This document shows, piece after piece, positions 19,661-28,430 of a stretch of DNA of 64,000 bases (positions are counted from its first letter, which is position 1; each line of letters begins with the position of its first letter). The notes beneath the pieces were generated by a model that saw only the letters and a list, made by a program, of their open reading frames with translations, was not told the origin of the DNA and made no database searches. The translations under genes were made by a program, and so were the position numbers. The DNA is from Anaerolineae bacterium (lineage in GTDB: Bacteria; Chloroflexota; Anaerolineae; Aggregatilineales; UBA2796). The stretch covers positions 62,001 through 126,000 of the forward strand of contig JAHBVK010000006.1 in the NCBI GenBank assembly GCA_019637555.1, written 5' to 3'.

Positions 19661-19988
19661 GTTGTCGATCGATCACCGCCTTCGCGTTTGTGCTGCCAGA
19701 AAGCCGATGGCGCAGCGGTCCGGTTTCTCAAATACTCCACTTTTGCACAGTACTTCCATATTGCGAATTCATGTTTATGGATGCAAAAATGATAGAGAAT
19801 CGACTGATGCCAAAGCCATTAACGCCCGATCACTCTTCGTGATGCAAAGTGATCCATCTGCTTTGCGAAAACTGCGTATGTTGCTTAAAGTGGATACGCT
19901 TGAGTTTAGGTAGTACATCGCCAAATTCTCCAGTAACAGTAATTACGCTTAGTCCAAATTGCAGCATCCACTGCCACAATCAGAGAGA

Positions 19989-20107
19989 GAGAGAGGTTGA
20001 AACCTCTTGGCTACAAATCCTCTGTGTGGTAACCCACTGAAGTGGGTTGCTCTCGGTGCTAACCCTCTTTTAGAGGGTTTCCAGAGTGTTGTAGCTGGGG
20101 GGTTTTG
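19989..20107. repeat. Modular palindromic repeat (cccactgaagtggg family), locus 1
   Basis: Three palindromes in a row: gagaggttgaaacctct (from 19989), aacccactgaagtgggtt (20031-20048) and aaccctcttttagagggtt (from 20061). Then comes ccagagtgttgtagctgggg. The same modules recur at 40241-40295, 40431-40492, 43246-43343 and 57259-57316. The surrounding 490 bp between the hmgA and hppD fragments show no other feature. Confidence 0.8.
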
Positions 20108-20149
20108 AACTTCAGTTACTTGTGACGCTCACATTTCGCTCTCGTCACT

Positions 20150-21243
20150 CGTTACTGCTATTTTTACAGAGATTGCCGCGCAATTCCTGCTCGCTCATTA
20201 ATCGCCCTCGAACAGCGCCTGCCCGCCGAAGCCGCGCGATCCGTGTCGCTCGATCACTGCAGAACACGGTGGGCGATCCAACGGGCTCGCTGAAGATTTG
20301 CAGCAGATAGCCTTCTCCTCGTCGCGGTCAACCAGCACACCGAGCCGCGCCAAGTCCTCGATTGCTCATCGATCTCGCTGACGCGATCTTGCAGCGTTTC
20401 ATGCTGGCGGCACGCGCAGCCTGATGCCGCTGTTTTGCAAAGCGCGGTCACGGTCTGACGACGTCACCCGTCGAGAGGCATGTAAGTTGGATGCCGGGGA
20501 CCGTAATAGAAATCGAGGAGTTCCTGACACCCAGAACGCTTCTGCCTTCGGCTGGCTCATTGATCGGGAACTTGACCTGTCTGCGCATCCCCATCACGCA
20601 CATCAGCGCGGAGTATTCGGTGGAAATATCCTGATCATCAGCGGATCAGTTGGGTGAAGCCCATCGTCTCAGCGAAGAACTTGACCCAGCGATTCATCGC
20701 GCCGAGTTCTACATTGCCGACCATGTGATCGACCGCAGCCAAGCCAACGCCGCGATAACTACGGGTTTGCTGTTCATCGACTGCGGCGCACCTTCCACTT
20801 GCCGATAACCGCGCAAATACGCCGCGATAACCACTGCGATCCACGAACTGATCAGCGTGTCGCCGTAAGCCTGAACAGTAATAGCGCAGCACGCTGCTAT
20901 TCATCCGCCATTTGCCGGCTTGATTGCGCCCGCCGTGCCGCGCTTGATCGTCCTGTGGTGGCGGATCTGGCATCGGGGACTTTTAGCGCCACCACGCCAA
21001 CGCCATCAGCAGATGTACTTGCCGCGCGATCCGCTGATCCGGTCCTAGCGGTGGGTCACACGAAGTAATCCGTCCCTGCTCCATGACGTAGGAGGCAGTT
21101 TCACGAGATTGCCCGTCTCTAATCCAAATGACGTTGGCGAAGCCCATGCCGTGCTTGTAGAAATAGGCTGCTTGCTTGGCGTTGCCGACGTAAAATTCAA
21201 GGTGATCAATAGCTTTGATTGGTAAAAAGTCGATTTCGTTCAT
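20150..21243 (-). pseudogene. hppD: Frameshifted 4-hydroxyphenylpyruvate dioxygenase
   Basis: The intact first 85 residues start MNEIDFLPIKAIDHLEFYVG and continue NAKQAAYFYKHGMGFANV, the N-terminal vicinal-oxygen-chelate domain. Downstream frames hold AVDHMVGNVELGAMNRWVKF and FAETMGFTQLI (second domain with its iron-ligand His), then EYSALM-like, GCQELLDFYYGPGIQLTCLS-like, DRVSEIDEQ and a C-terminal EQELRGNL. The enzyme makes homogentisate from 4-hydroxyphenylpyruvate. Length and domain order are normal if indels are repaired. The next downstream gene on the strand is hmgA, as expected for the pathway. Confidence 0.75.
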
Positions 21244-21279
21244 GCTAGGTTCCCCACTTTACATACCATGTTGATGACT

Positions 21280-21374
21280 ACCCTCACCCCCAGCCCCCTC
21301 TCCCGCAAGCGGTTAGAGGGGGAGTAGGAATTAGCCCTTCTCCCGCTTGCGGGAGAGGGGTTGGGGTGAGGGTT
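21280..21374. repeat. Inverted pair of cccgcaagcggg palindromic repeats
   Basis: A copy in one orientation (ctcacccccagccccctc, then tcccgcaagcggttagaggg) is followed about 20 bp later by the reverse-oriented copy (ccttctcccgcttgcgggag, aggggttggggtgaggg). Together they can form a very long hairpin between the hppD fragment and the Lrp fragment. Confidence 0.75.
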
Positions 21375-21375
21375 G

Positions 21376-21834
21376 CTATTCCAACTCCACCGCCAGCTCC
21401 GTCGTGTTTTTGACCTCGCTCAAGACGATGCTGGTAGTCATGCGGGCGACATCGGGAATGTGCGTAAGTTTTTCCAATAAGAAACGCTCTAATTCTTTAC
21501 GGTTACGTGCGACTACCTTCAATAGATAGTCGAATTCGCCGGTGACTGAGTAGCACTCCAACACTTCCGGCATTTGCTGGATCGCGCTGGTGGAAGTTCC
21601 CAAATTGCTGGATCGGTGATGTTCCAGTGTCACGCCGACGATGCGCCAGCAAGCCAGCCAACTTTCTCCCGATCCAGCAGCGCCACCACCTTTGCGATGT
21701 AACCGAGTTCGTACAGCCGCTTTGATCCGTGCTAACGGCTGCGGGTGAAAGCGAGATCCGGCGGGCGAGTTCTGCGCCCGGACCTATTCGCGCTGAATTT
21801 CACGCAGGATCACTCTAGCTGATCTAAGTTTGCT
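21376..21834 (-). pseudogene. Frameshifted Lrp/AsnC-family regulator
   Basis: The C-terminal ligand-binding (RAM) domain is intact for 85 residues, including MPEVLECYSVTGEFDYLLKV and DVARMTTSIVLSEVK. Upstream in other frames lie the winged-helix pieces LDQLE, ILREIQRE, AELARRISLSP and IKRLYELGYIAKVVALLDRE. Lrp-type proteins sense amino acids. Its place directly upstream of and in line with hppD, hmgA and phhA makes it the likely regulator of that set. Confidence 0.65.
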
Positions 21835-22040
21835 AAATAATCTTCACCACGTTATGCCTCCATTCTTAGAGTAATATAGAAAAAGTGGGGGACAATCTGA
21901 ACGGAAACCGACGAAAATTCGGTGCAATCTGGACCGATCTTCATTCATTTACGACATTATGCAATTCTGGTACCTTTACTTCCATGTTACGGACGGTGTT
22001 TTATACTGTAACGACTTTCTAGGCAGAATCGACGAGAACT

Positions 22041-23659
22041 ATGCGACGCCAACCAAAGGCAACAGCCACAACCGGGCAATCACAACCTGTCCGCTACGTG
22101 CAAAAGCGCACGCAGCAGGTGGTTTATCCACAACAGCGAGCACCTTATCCGCAGGGCAATACCCGCAGTATGGATACGCAGCAGATGATCATGCCTGCGC
22201 GACGCCCTCGCGATCGGTGGCTTACCCTTCTGGTTGATGGTCAGCGCGGCGCGCTGCTCGCTGGCTTTGTGCTCACCGCTGTGTTGTTTGGCGTGATTCC
22301 GATGATTTTCCTCGCGCTCAGGCGGATCTTGCCCTTGGCGGTCAGCATGTTGGGTGTGCGCTGCGGCGGCATGACCAGCGCGGAAGCTGCGCAGGCAGCG
22401 CCGTCAGCGCAGATCACGCTGCGGGATGGTGATCGCAATTGGCAGGTGAACATGAGCGATCTCGGGCATCGCACTTGATGCCAACGCCAGTGCGAGAAAG
22501 CCGTCCGTACGCCGGGACGCGGCGAAGGATCAGTGGTCAACCGGCGTTTCTACGCACGGTCGTCCTCAGATCAATGTGGATCAGGTCGCCTTGATCGACG
22601 CGCTGGAACAAGATCACAGAGCATGTCAATTTGCCTGCACAGAACGCCACGATCCGCATGGTTAACGGAGCGCTGATCCCTGCTTCCGCCAGCGGACGTG
22701 TACTGGATGTCAACGCTCGCCGCTGCACTGCCGGGCGCCGGTGCCGCTGAATTTGCCGATGGGCTGCCTGATCTGCGATGCAAACCACGCAGCCAGAAGT
22801 GCTGGACGCCGCGCCGTTACTGTGGATCGCTCTCCGCTTACCGTTGGCGTCGCCACCGCCGATCAACGCTTACGGCGCGATCAGGGCAGCAGGCGGGAGT
22901 CATATTGAACAATGGGGCGCATGGCTGACCACCCAGAACACGGCGACGGGCGTCAGCCTGTTACGGCAATGCACTCAGCCAACATTCCGACGCAGATGAA
23001 TGCACAGCTTATAGTGGGCGCAGCGTGAAAGTGGATGAAGCAGCAGCAGGTGCAAGCGCTGGCGACAGCGCGCAATAACAGCAGCACCGTCCGCATCTAT
23101 CACGAGCCGCCGACGACCCACACCGTCCACTGGAGACACGCTCGGCGGCATCGCGTGGAGCATGGTATCCCCTATTGGTATATCCAAGAGGCGAATCCCG
23201 TGGATTAGCTTGAATTACGTGAATCCGGTCAAACGCTGATTCCCAGTAAGGATGATGCTGCTGCTGCCCGTCGATTTCAACAAGCGCATCGTGGCTGTAC
23301 ATCACGCAGCAGCGGCTCCGAGAACGATCAACTGAAGTGGGGAGGCGGGCGGTAAGCACGGGGCATCAGTGTGATATCCGACCATGCCGCCAGGGGTGTA
23401 ATTAGGCAATCGAATGATGGCACGGCTTACGCAGGCAACCGAATCTGTACATGCCCTCGCCCGCGAGCATCTACGCAGGGCCGTACCGGGATTTTTCAAT
23501 CAGGTATTCATGGCTTCCTTGGCGCAACGGCTACCAGATTTTGTGGAGCAACGCGCTCGGTTCTGCTGCGTCACCTACGGCTGCATTTTTGATCAAACCG
23601 CGAATGCCGAAGCCTCTACAACTGGGCGGAAGATGGCGTGGTGGTGGAGATCAAGGTAG
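22041..23659 (+). pseudogene. Frameshifted VanW-type / LysM / L,D-transpeptidase protein
   Basis: The first 145 residues are intact: a basic Gln-rich N-terminus, one membrane anchor (GALLAGFVLTAVLFGVIPMI), then VSMLGVRCGGMTSAEAA and ITLRDGDRNWQVN of the peptidoglycan-binding domain found in VanW-type proteins. Across later frames come NGALIPASASGRVLDVN, a LysM-like IPYWYIQEANP, and a YkuD catalytic region (NGTAYAGN, GYQILWSNALGSAAS, TYGCI, LYNWAEDGVVVEI). The enzyme would crosslink peptidoglycan outside the membrane. The usual SHGC reads TYGC here. Many indels interrupt the gene. Confidence 0.6.
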
Positions 23660-23699
23660 CGATTGGAAACATCCAAAGAAGGAAAGTTTCCACGAAGCT

Positions 23700-24139
23700 G
23701 GTGGTTGAAACCCCAGGCATTATGAAGGCGTTAGGCGAGGGTCGGAGTTTCCTCCGAACACCGAGGCCAAAGCGCCCGGCTACAGGGGCATACCGCTAGC
23801 CGACTAAAGTCGGCTTCCGCTAACTGGCGTGGAGTTGTTATCCCTGCCGTCGGCGGGCATTAGCACACGGGAGGCGGCTTCAGCCGTCTTTTCCTGCTCT
23901 GATGGTGTAGCCGTTGTTTAGCCGAACAGCAGCATGACGCTACAAACGCCAATTGTTTGTGGCTTACCAACGGACTTCCAATAATTGCCTACCATAACCC
24001 ATTTTTTGCCCATTTTTCCCATTTAAAAAATGGGTTTTAATGGGCTGCCTTCGCCTCACTTTTTTTCGCCTCAGTACCTTAGCTTGATGCCTATGAGTTT
24101 CCAAACCTACCCTCTGGTATTATTTTCCGCCTTCACTGT
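23700..24139. repeat. Intergenic palindromes
   Basis: No gene is seen. Palindromes include gccgactaaagtcggc (near 23797), gaggcggcttcagccgtctt (near 23871) and cccatttaaaaaatggg (24018-24034, followed by tttt). They resemble the logic of the other small dispersed palindromes in this window but differ in sequence. Confidence 0.5.
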
Positions 24140-25402
24140 TCACCCCGTCGCTGTCGCCACCGGACGGAACTGCCGCCAGCCCGCTAATGTCAACGGCAGC
24201 AGCGCCATGATCGCCCCGATCAAGCACAGAGAACCGTAGCCGAACGCCGCTAGTATAAATCCACCGCTGAGACTGCTGCTGGCAGAGGTCAGATTGACCA
24301 GCAGATCGCTGACGCCCTGCACGCGCGGACGTTCATTCGGGGCGGCGCAATCCGCCAGCAGCGACGATCCGCCGATGTAACACAAATTCCAGCCCAAGCC
24401 GACCAGAAACAACGCCAGCGACATATGCTCGGTCACCAGAGAAGTGGGGGCAAGCAGCGCACCCGCCATCAGCACGATTGCGCCGAGCAGGATCGTCCGC
24501 AGCCGCCCGATCCGACCCGCCAGATAGCCGGACAGCGGCGACAGGGCATACATACCCGCCACATGCAAGCTGATCACCCAGCCAGCATCCTCCAGCGTGT
24601 GGTTGTGATCGACCATGTACAGCGAGGTGACACCCATCACCAGCACCATCACCGCTTGCCCGATGACCAGCGCCGCCACTGCTACCTGCGCTAATGGCTG
24701 CCGCAGCACATCGGCTACGCTGCGACCAGCTTCGGCGGTAGTCGTCGTTGCCGTCTCGCTGGCGGTGGCGTAGGTGCGGGCGATCACCTGCGGATCGGGG
24801 CGTAGGAACAGCCACAAGATCACAGCGGCAGCAGTGAACAAGATCAAGCCACCGATCATCGGTCCGGTTAGCGGATCGAGTCCAAGGCGGCTGACCAGAT
24901 CGCCCAGCGGCGCGGCGAGTTTGGGTCCAGTGATACCGCCAATCGTACCTGCCCAGACTACGGCGCTGATCGCAGCAGCGCGGCGTGATGGCGGGTTGGC
25001 ATCTGCTCCGGCGTAGCGGCTGAGATCGAGGAAGCCGCGTGCCATGCCGATCATCGCGGAACCGAGCAGGAACAGCCCAAATGAATGAGTCGCCACCGCT
25101 GTACCACCCACGATCATGCCCGTCATACCTACCGTTTGCCCGATTAGCAGTCCGCGCCGCCAACCGAGTCGGGGCACAATCCGACCTGCGAGGAATGCCG
25201 CATACGCCGCGCCGATCAGCAGCAGTGTAGCGGGCAGTCCGGCAAGCGTAGTTTGCCCACTAAGCTGCTTGCCAACGATGGGGTTGACGGTGCTGTTAAC
25301 TACAAATGCTGCTGAAGTGATCGCCTGACAGGTGAACAGCGTGATCATAATCCGCTGCGTGCGTTCATGCCGCTGCGGAGAGGGTTGAGGGGCTGATGTC
25401 AT
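24140..25402 (-). CDS. MFS transporter
   Basis: A 420-residue protein with 12 predicted membrane segments and the major facilitator layout. The loop after the second segment carries a weak motif A (GRIVPRLGWRRGLLIG), and a matching loop in the second half reads GYLAGRIGRLRTILLGA. The substrate is not evident; the pattern fits drug or small-molecule exporters. The frame is intact, so this gene marks the right border of the broken region. The ATG at 25402 is preceded by a spaced promoter-sized gap; no clear ribosome binding site. Confidence 0.85.
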   Translation of the reverse strand: MTSAPQPSPQRHERTQRIMITLFTCQAITSAAFVVNSTVNPIVGKQLSGQTTLAGLPATLLLIGAAYAAFLAGRIVPRLGWRRGLLIGQTVGMTGMIVGGTAVATHSFGLFLLGSAMIGMARGFLDLSRYAGADANPPSRRAAAISAVVWAGTIGGITGPKLAAPLGDLVSRLGLDPLTGPMIGGLILFTAAAVILWLFLRPDPQVIARTYATASETATTTTAEAGRSVADVLRQPLAQVAVAALVIGQAVMVLVMGVTSLYMVDHNHTLEDAGWVISLHVAGMYALSPLSGYLAGRIGRLRTILLGAIVLMAGALLAPTSLVTEHMSLALFLVGLGWNLCYIGGSSLLADCAAPNERPRVQGVSDLLVNLTSASSSLSGGFILAAFGYGSLCLIGAIMALLPLTLAGWRQFRPVATATG

Positions 25403-25498
25403 GGATGATGAATTCCGAGATTAATTTTTGGTTGACTCACAAAGTCCAATGATAGCACCATCCAGCAGGCAGCATGAAAATACCGCATAACGATTTAC

Positions 25499-26173
25499 TC
25501 AGCGTGCTGTGGCTAGATAATGTTTAATCGTCGTAAACCCCTTCCAGCGCAAAAGGAGGGGAGACTGGCAGCGTTTATAGTCAGGTTTGGAGATGAAAGA
25601 TTGAAGAAACGAGTTGGCGTAAAGGGACCCTGATGGATTGACCAAGGTGAATTCAAAAGTGGGATATATCAGGGTAAATGCGTAACTTTGCTTTATGACC
25701 GCTACTCCACAGGGATTGCCAAAGAGAAGAATAATGTCGTTTACTGAGAATTCTGATAATGCTGCCGATGACGAGGTCATCCTTGAGGTCAAGTTCTGAA
25801 AGGTCAACTCATAAGTATCAATCACACCGGAAACGAAGGGATCAGCAGGAGGGTTCGCCTCTGTAGCGGTCTTTGCAGTCCGATAGCGCCGATAAAGAAC
25901 TAGTCGTAGTTCGTCAACATTTGCGCCCAAATTCATGCCGATGGCATTCGTGCCGTGTAAATAAGTCTGAAAGCGCGCCGTCAGTTGACTAGATGCTGCC
26001 CAATCTGTCTCCCCGGCAACCATGCCCATAAAGCATGGATCACCGTCGCACACACCGAGTCCCAACTGCTGAAGCCGATTTTGATACGCTTGCGCCCGCC
26101 CGATCAGCAGCGTACCGCTAGTTGCAGCAACTAGGGCGACTACCATGATTAGTGACCAGCGGAGAAGTCGCAT
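25499..26173 (-). CDS. Membrane-anchored hypothetical protein
   Basis: A 224-residue protein with one N-terminal hydrophobic segment (residues 6-25, LIMVVALVAATSGTLLIG) and the rest outside the membrane. Two Cys at 42 and 47 (VCDGDPCF) and two later ones (GNPCGVAV, YKRCQSP) could form disulfides. Beta-rich repeats (SYAFTLIYPTFEFTLVNP) suggest a compact extracytoplasmic fold. No family recognised. It stands alone, with about 110 bp before the PNPOx-like gene's stop. Confidence 0.65.
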   Translation of the reverse strand: MRLLRWSLIMVVALVAATSGTLLIGRAQAYQNRLQQLGLGVCDGDPCFMGMVAGETDWAASSQLTARFQTYLHGTNAIGMNLGANVDELRLVLYRRYRTAKTATEANPPADPFVSGVIDTYELTFQNLTSRMTSSSAALSEFSVNDIILLFGNPCGVAVIKQSYAFTLIYPTFEFTLVNPSGSLYANSFLQSFISKPDYKRCQSPLLLRWKGFTTIKHYLATAR

Positions 26174-26285
26174 CTTGAGTTCTGTACATGTCCATTAATG
26201 GATAATGTAGAATAACATTTATGTCTAGCCGTCGCAAAAGTATCGCCCTCAGTAGAAGTACTCCGATTTACCGTATCGGCTTGCC

Positions 26286-26738
26286 TCACGGCTGCCAGAT
26301 GATCGATTCGCCGTTTAGCCTGTAAAGTTCGATTCGCCACGGCGTGAGTTTCAGCAGTCCGAAATGGATGTGATCGACAGTGCGGAAGTGTGGCTCAGGA
26401 TCGTAGCCCATCGGCGGCGGCGTGACTTTGATCACCTCCCAGACGCGCCGTTTTTCCTCACGCTCATGTTTCCATTCAGCGGTCCATTCGGCGTAAACAG
26501 GCTTGTTGATGTCGTTGATGTACGCCAGCGAAACATGAGGATTGCGGGCGATGTGCTTGCTCTTGGGCGTTGCCGGATACGAGACGATCCATGAGTTCGC
26601 GCCTTCCCAGATCGGATGTATGATGCGCGAACGGGGACGATCTTTGGTGTCAATCGTGGAGAGGCAGGCGTAAACCGCGCTGCTCACGCGCTGTAGAAAT
26701 TCGGGTTGCAACTCAGCAAAAGTGGAAACGTTCATCAC
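26286..26738 (-). CDS. Pyridoxamine 5'-phosphate oxidase family protein
   Basis: A 150-residue flavin-split-barrel protein. It has the PNPOx pattern: N-terminal helix, SAVYACLSTIDTKDRPRSR, the flavin-phosphate strand RIIHPIWEGANSWIVSYP, SKHIARNPHVSLAYIND, and a closing HIHFGLLKLTPWRIELYRL. Such proteins bind FMN, F420 or heme, and many are not true PNP oxidases; the cofactor cannot be decided. The Met at residue 2 is an equally good start. It follows the cNMP/PH gene on the same strand by 21 bp and may be in an operon with it. Confidence 0.85.
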   Translation of the reverse strand: MMNVSTFAELQPEFLQRVSSAVYACLSTIDTKDRPRSRIIHPIWEGANSWIVSYPATPKSKHIARNPHVSLAYINDINKPVYAEWTAEWKHEREEKRRVWEVIKVTPPPMGYDPEPHFRTVDHIHFGLLKLTPWRIELYRLNGESIIWQP

Positions 26739-26759
26739 TACTGCTCACTTGCACAGGAA

Positions 26760-28301
26760 CTACCGCCCCGATCTCCGCATCTGCTCCTGATAACGCTGCA
26801 CGCGCTGGAGCACTTCTTCCGCCGTGCGACCCGGATCGGTAATGTCCTCAAAGACCATCGTGCCTTGCTCGGCGGCGGTCTGGATGATCACGTCGCCCTT
26901 GTTGTACAAGCGATCCACGATCCCCTTGATGCGGCTGGTGACGTTCTGCACCTGCCCCAAGCCCGCCTGAATCCGCACTTCCTGTAACCAAAGCGGACGC
27001 CGCTTCACATCGATCACCGACATACTATCCACGATGAACAGATCGTCGCGCCAATCGGCGAACTGCCAGTACCACCAGAAGGTGTTGATCGCCAGCCAGA
27101 TCAGCGCGCCCATCACGATCAGCGAGCCGGGCAGCGCGTTTAGCATCGGCAGTCTACCGGAGAAATAGACACTCAGCAGGATCAGCAGCAGCAGATAGAA
27201 AAATGAGGGCGCGAGGATGTTGCGCAGCAGCACGATCCAGTGCCGCCGATAGGTGATGCGATCTCCCTCCACGACGCGAATCTTGGGGATTAGCACGCGG
27301 AAGATGCCGCCTAGCAAGCTAGTGTTGCCACCGGGGATCGGCACGGGGATCGGATCGACGCTGGCGGTCAAGCCCTGTTTCCGCAGCGAGTCGAAGATCA
27401 ACTCCTGCACATTGTAGGGATTACTCAGCCGATCTAGCACCACTGGCTGCGGCACGCCCGCCGTACTGACGATCAGATCACCAAAATTCAGCGCCTCGGA
27501 GATGAATCCGCTGCGGCGCACGTTGATATTCTGCACGTTGGTCAGCAGTGCCTGTTCGCGCCGCTGCGTGAAGGTCAGCAGATTGCGCTCGTCGTGGATC
27601 ACCCGCTGATCGGTGACTGTATAGGTGTCGTTGCTCCATTCCAGCACCACGTAAATGCCGTAGATCACCGGAAAGGTCAGCGCGATGCCAACTAGCAGCA
27701 GCGGCAGGGCGGGCGAGAGCAGATTAGCGCGACTCGTCAATCCTGCCAACACAAACAAGAGGAGCACCAGCAGCAGCGCCCGCGCCAACCGTCCCACGAT
27801 CACCCACCAGTGTCGGCGCGTGAACAGGAGCACATGTTCATCGCTGCGTGCTCCCTGATTGCGCTGCTGCGCCAACCGCTGCGCGATGTCCGGCGCTGGA
27901 TTGAGCATGGTACGAATTTGCGGGAAGGCGTCGAGGGTTTGATCGAAGGCGAGGCGCGGGATCAGCAGTACGTCGCTCGGCTTGACCACCAGTACCGTAG
28001 TTGGTGATGCCTCGTTGAAAAACAGCGCCGCTTCCGCGATGTACGTGCCAGTATGAATATCGCTGACGCTGCGCTCGATGCCATCCGGTCCGCGCATCAA
28101 CTCCTGTGCGCTGCCACTGAGCAGCAGATACAAACCAGCGGGCACCTGTCCCTGCTGAAACAGGCGCGTGCCCGGCATTACCCGCGTGATCTGCGCTGCT
28201 GCACCCAGCGCGGAAAGCAGATTCGGTGGCAACTTGGCGAACAGAGGCAGGCGCGTCAGAGCCGCGTAAGCGTTGGGGACAGGATTCGCAGGCGCGTTCA
28301 A
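26760..28301 (-). CDS. Cyclic-nucleotide-domain / double bacterial-PH membrane protein
   Basis: A 513-residue protein. Residues 18-135 are a cNMP-binding-like beta barrel (FAKLPPNLLSAL, FQQGQVPAGLYLLLSGSAQE, GTYIAEAALFFNEASPTTV). Two modules follow, each a membrane hairpin (166-220, 357-412) with a bPH2/DUF304-type domain (222-312, 418-505). Markers are YTVTDQRVIHDERNLLTF, ALLTNVQNINV and FGDLIVSTAG in the first, and RRPLWLQEVRIQAGLGQVQN and YNKGDVIIQTA in the second. The layout suggests a membrane sensor or scaffold in which a ligand-binding domain acts on PH-like domains. In the cNMP module the phosphate-binding GE..L..R signature is replaced (IAEAAL...SPTT), so it may not bind a cyclic nucleotide. 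Confidence 0.82.
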   Translation of the reverse strand: MNAPANPVPNAYAALTRLPLFAKLPPNLLSALGAAAQITRVMPGTRLFQQGQVPAGLYLLLSGSAQELMRGPDGIERSVSDIHTGTYIAEAALFFNEASPTTVLVVKPSDVLLIPRLAFDQTLDAFPQIRTMLNPAPDIAQRLAQQRNQGARSDEHVLLFTRRHWWVIVGRLARALLLVLLLFVLAGLTSRANLLSPALPLLLVGIALTFPVIYGIYVVLEWSNDTYTVTDQRVIHDERNLLTFTQRREQALLTNVQNINVRRSGFISEALNFGDLIVSTAGVPQPVVLDRLSNPYNVQELIFDSLRKQGLTASVDPIPVPIPGGNTSLLGGIFRVLIPKIRVVEGDRITYRRHWIVLLRNILAPSFFYLLLLILLSVYFSGRLPMLNALPGSLIVMGALIWLAINTFWWYWQFADWRDDLFIVDSMSVIDVKRRPLWLQEVRIQAGLGQVQNVTSRIKGIVDRLYNKGDVIIQTAAEQGTMVFEDITDPGRTAEEVLQRVQRYQEQMRRSGR

Positions 28302-28385
28302 GCCTCACCTCCACAGGATCAGTCGTAAAGATGGGCATATTCTAGACGCAGATCGGAGAGTGAGCGAGGGCAGGCGGAAAATCAA

Positions 28386-28417
28386 CGAGTCCGCCAACAT
28401 GGTCGTCAGCGGACTCG
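28386..28417 (-). terminator. Terminator after the four-repeat exported protein
   Basis: Arms cgagtccgc (28386-28394) and gcggactcg (28409-28417) pair perfectly. On the minus strand the stem is followed by a T-rich run (ttgatttt). It lies 14 bp after the stop at 28431. Confidence 0.65.
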
Positions 28418-28430
28418 CGAACTACACCGA

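Noticed and set aside
13100-24000. Interpretation as a prophage or integrative element
   Set aside because: No integrase, capsid, tail, terminase, transposase or attachment-site pair was seen; the readable genes are metabolic and cell-envelope genes.
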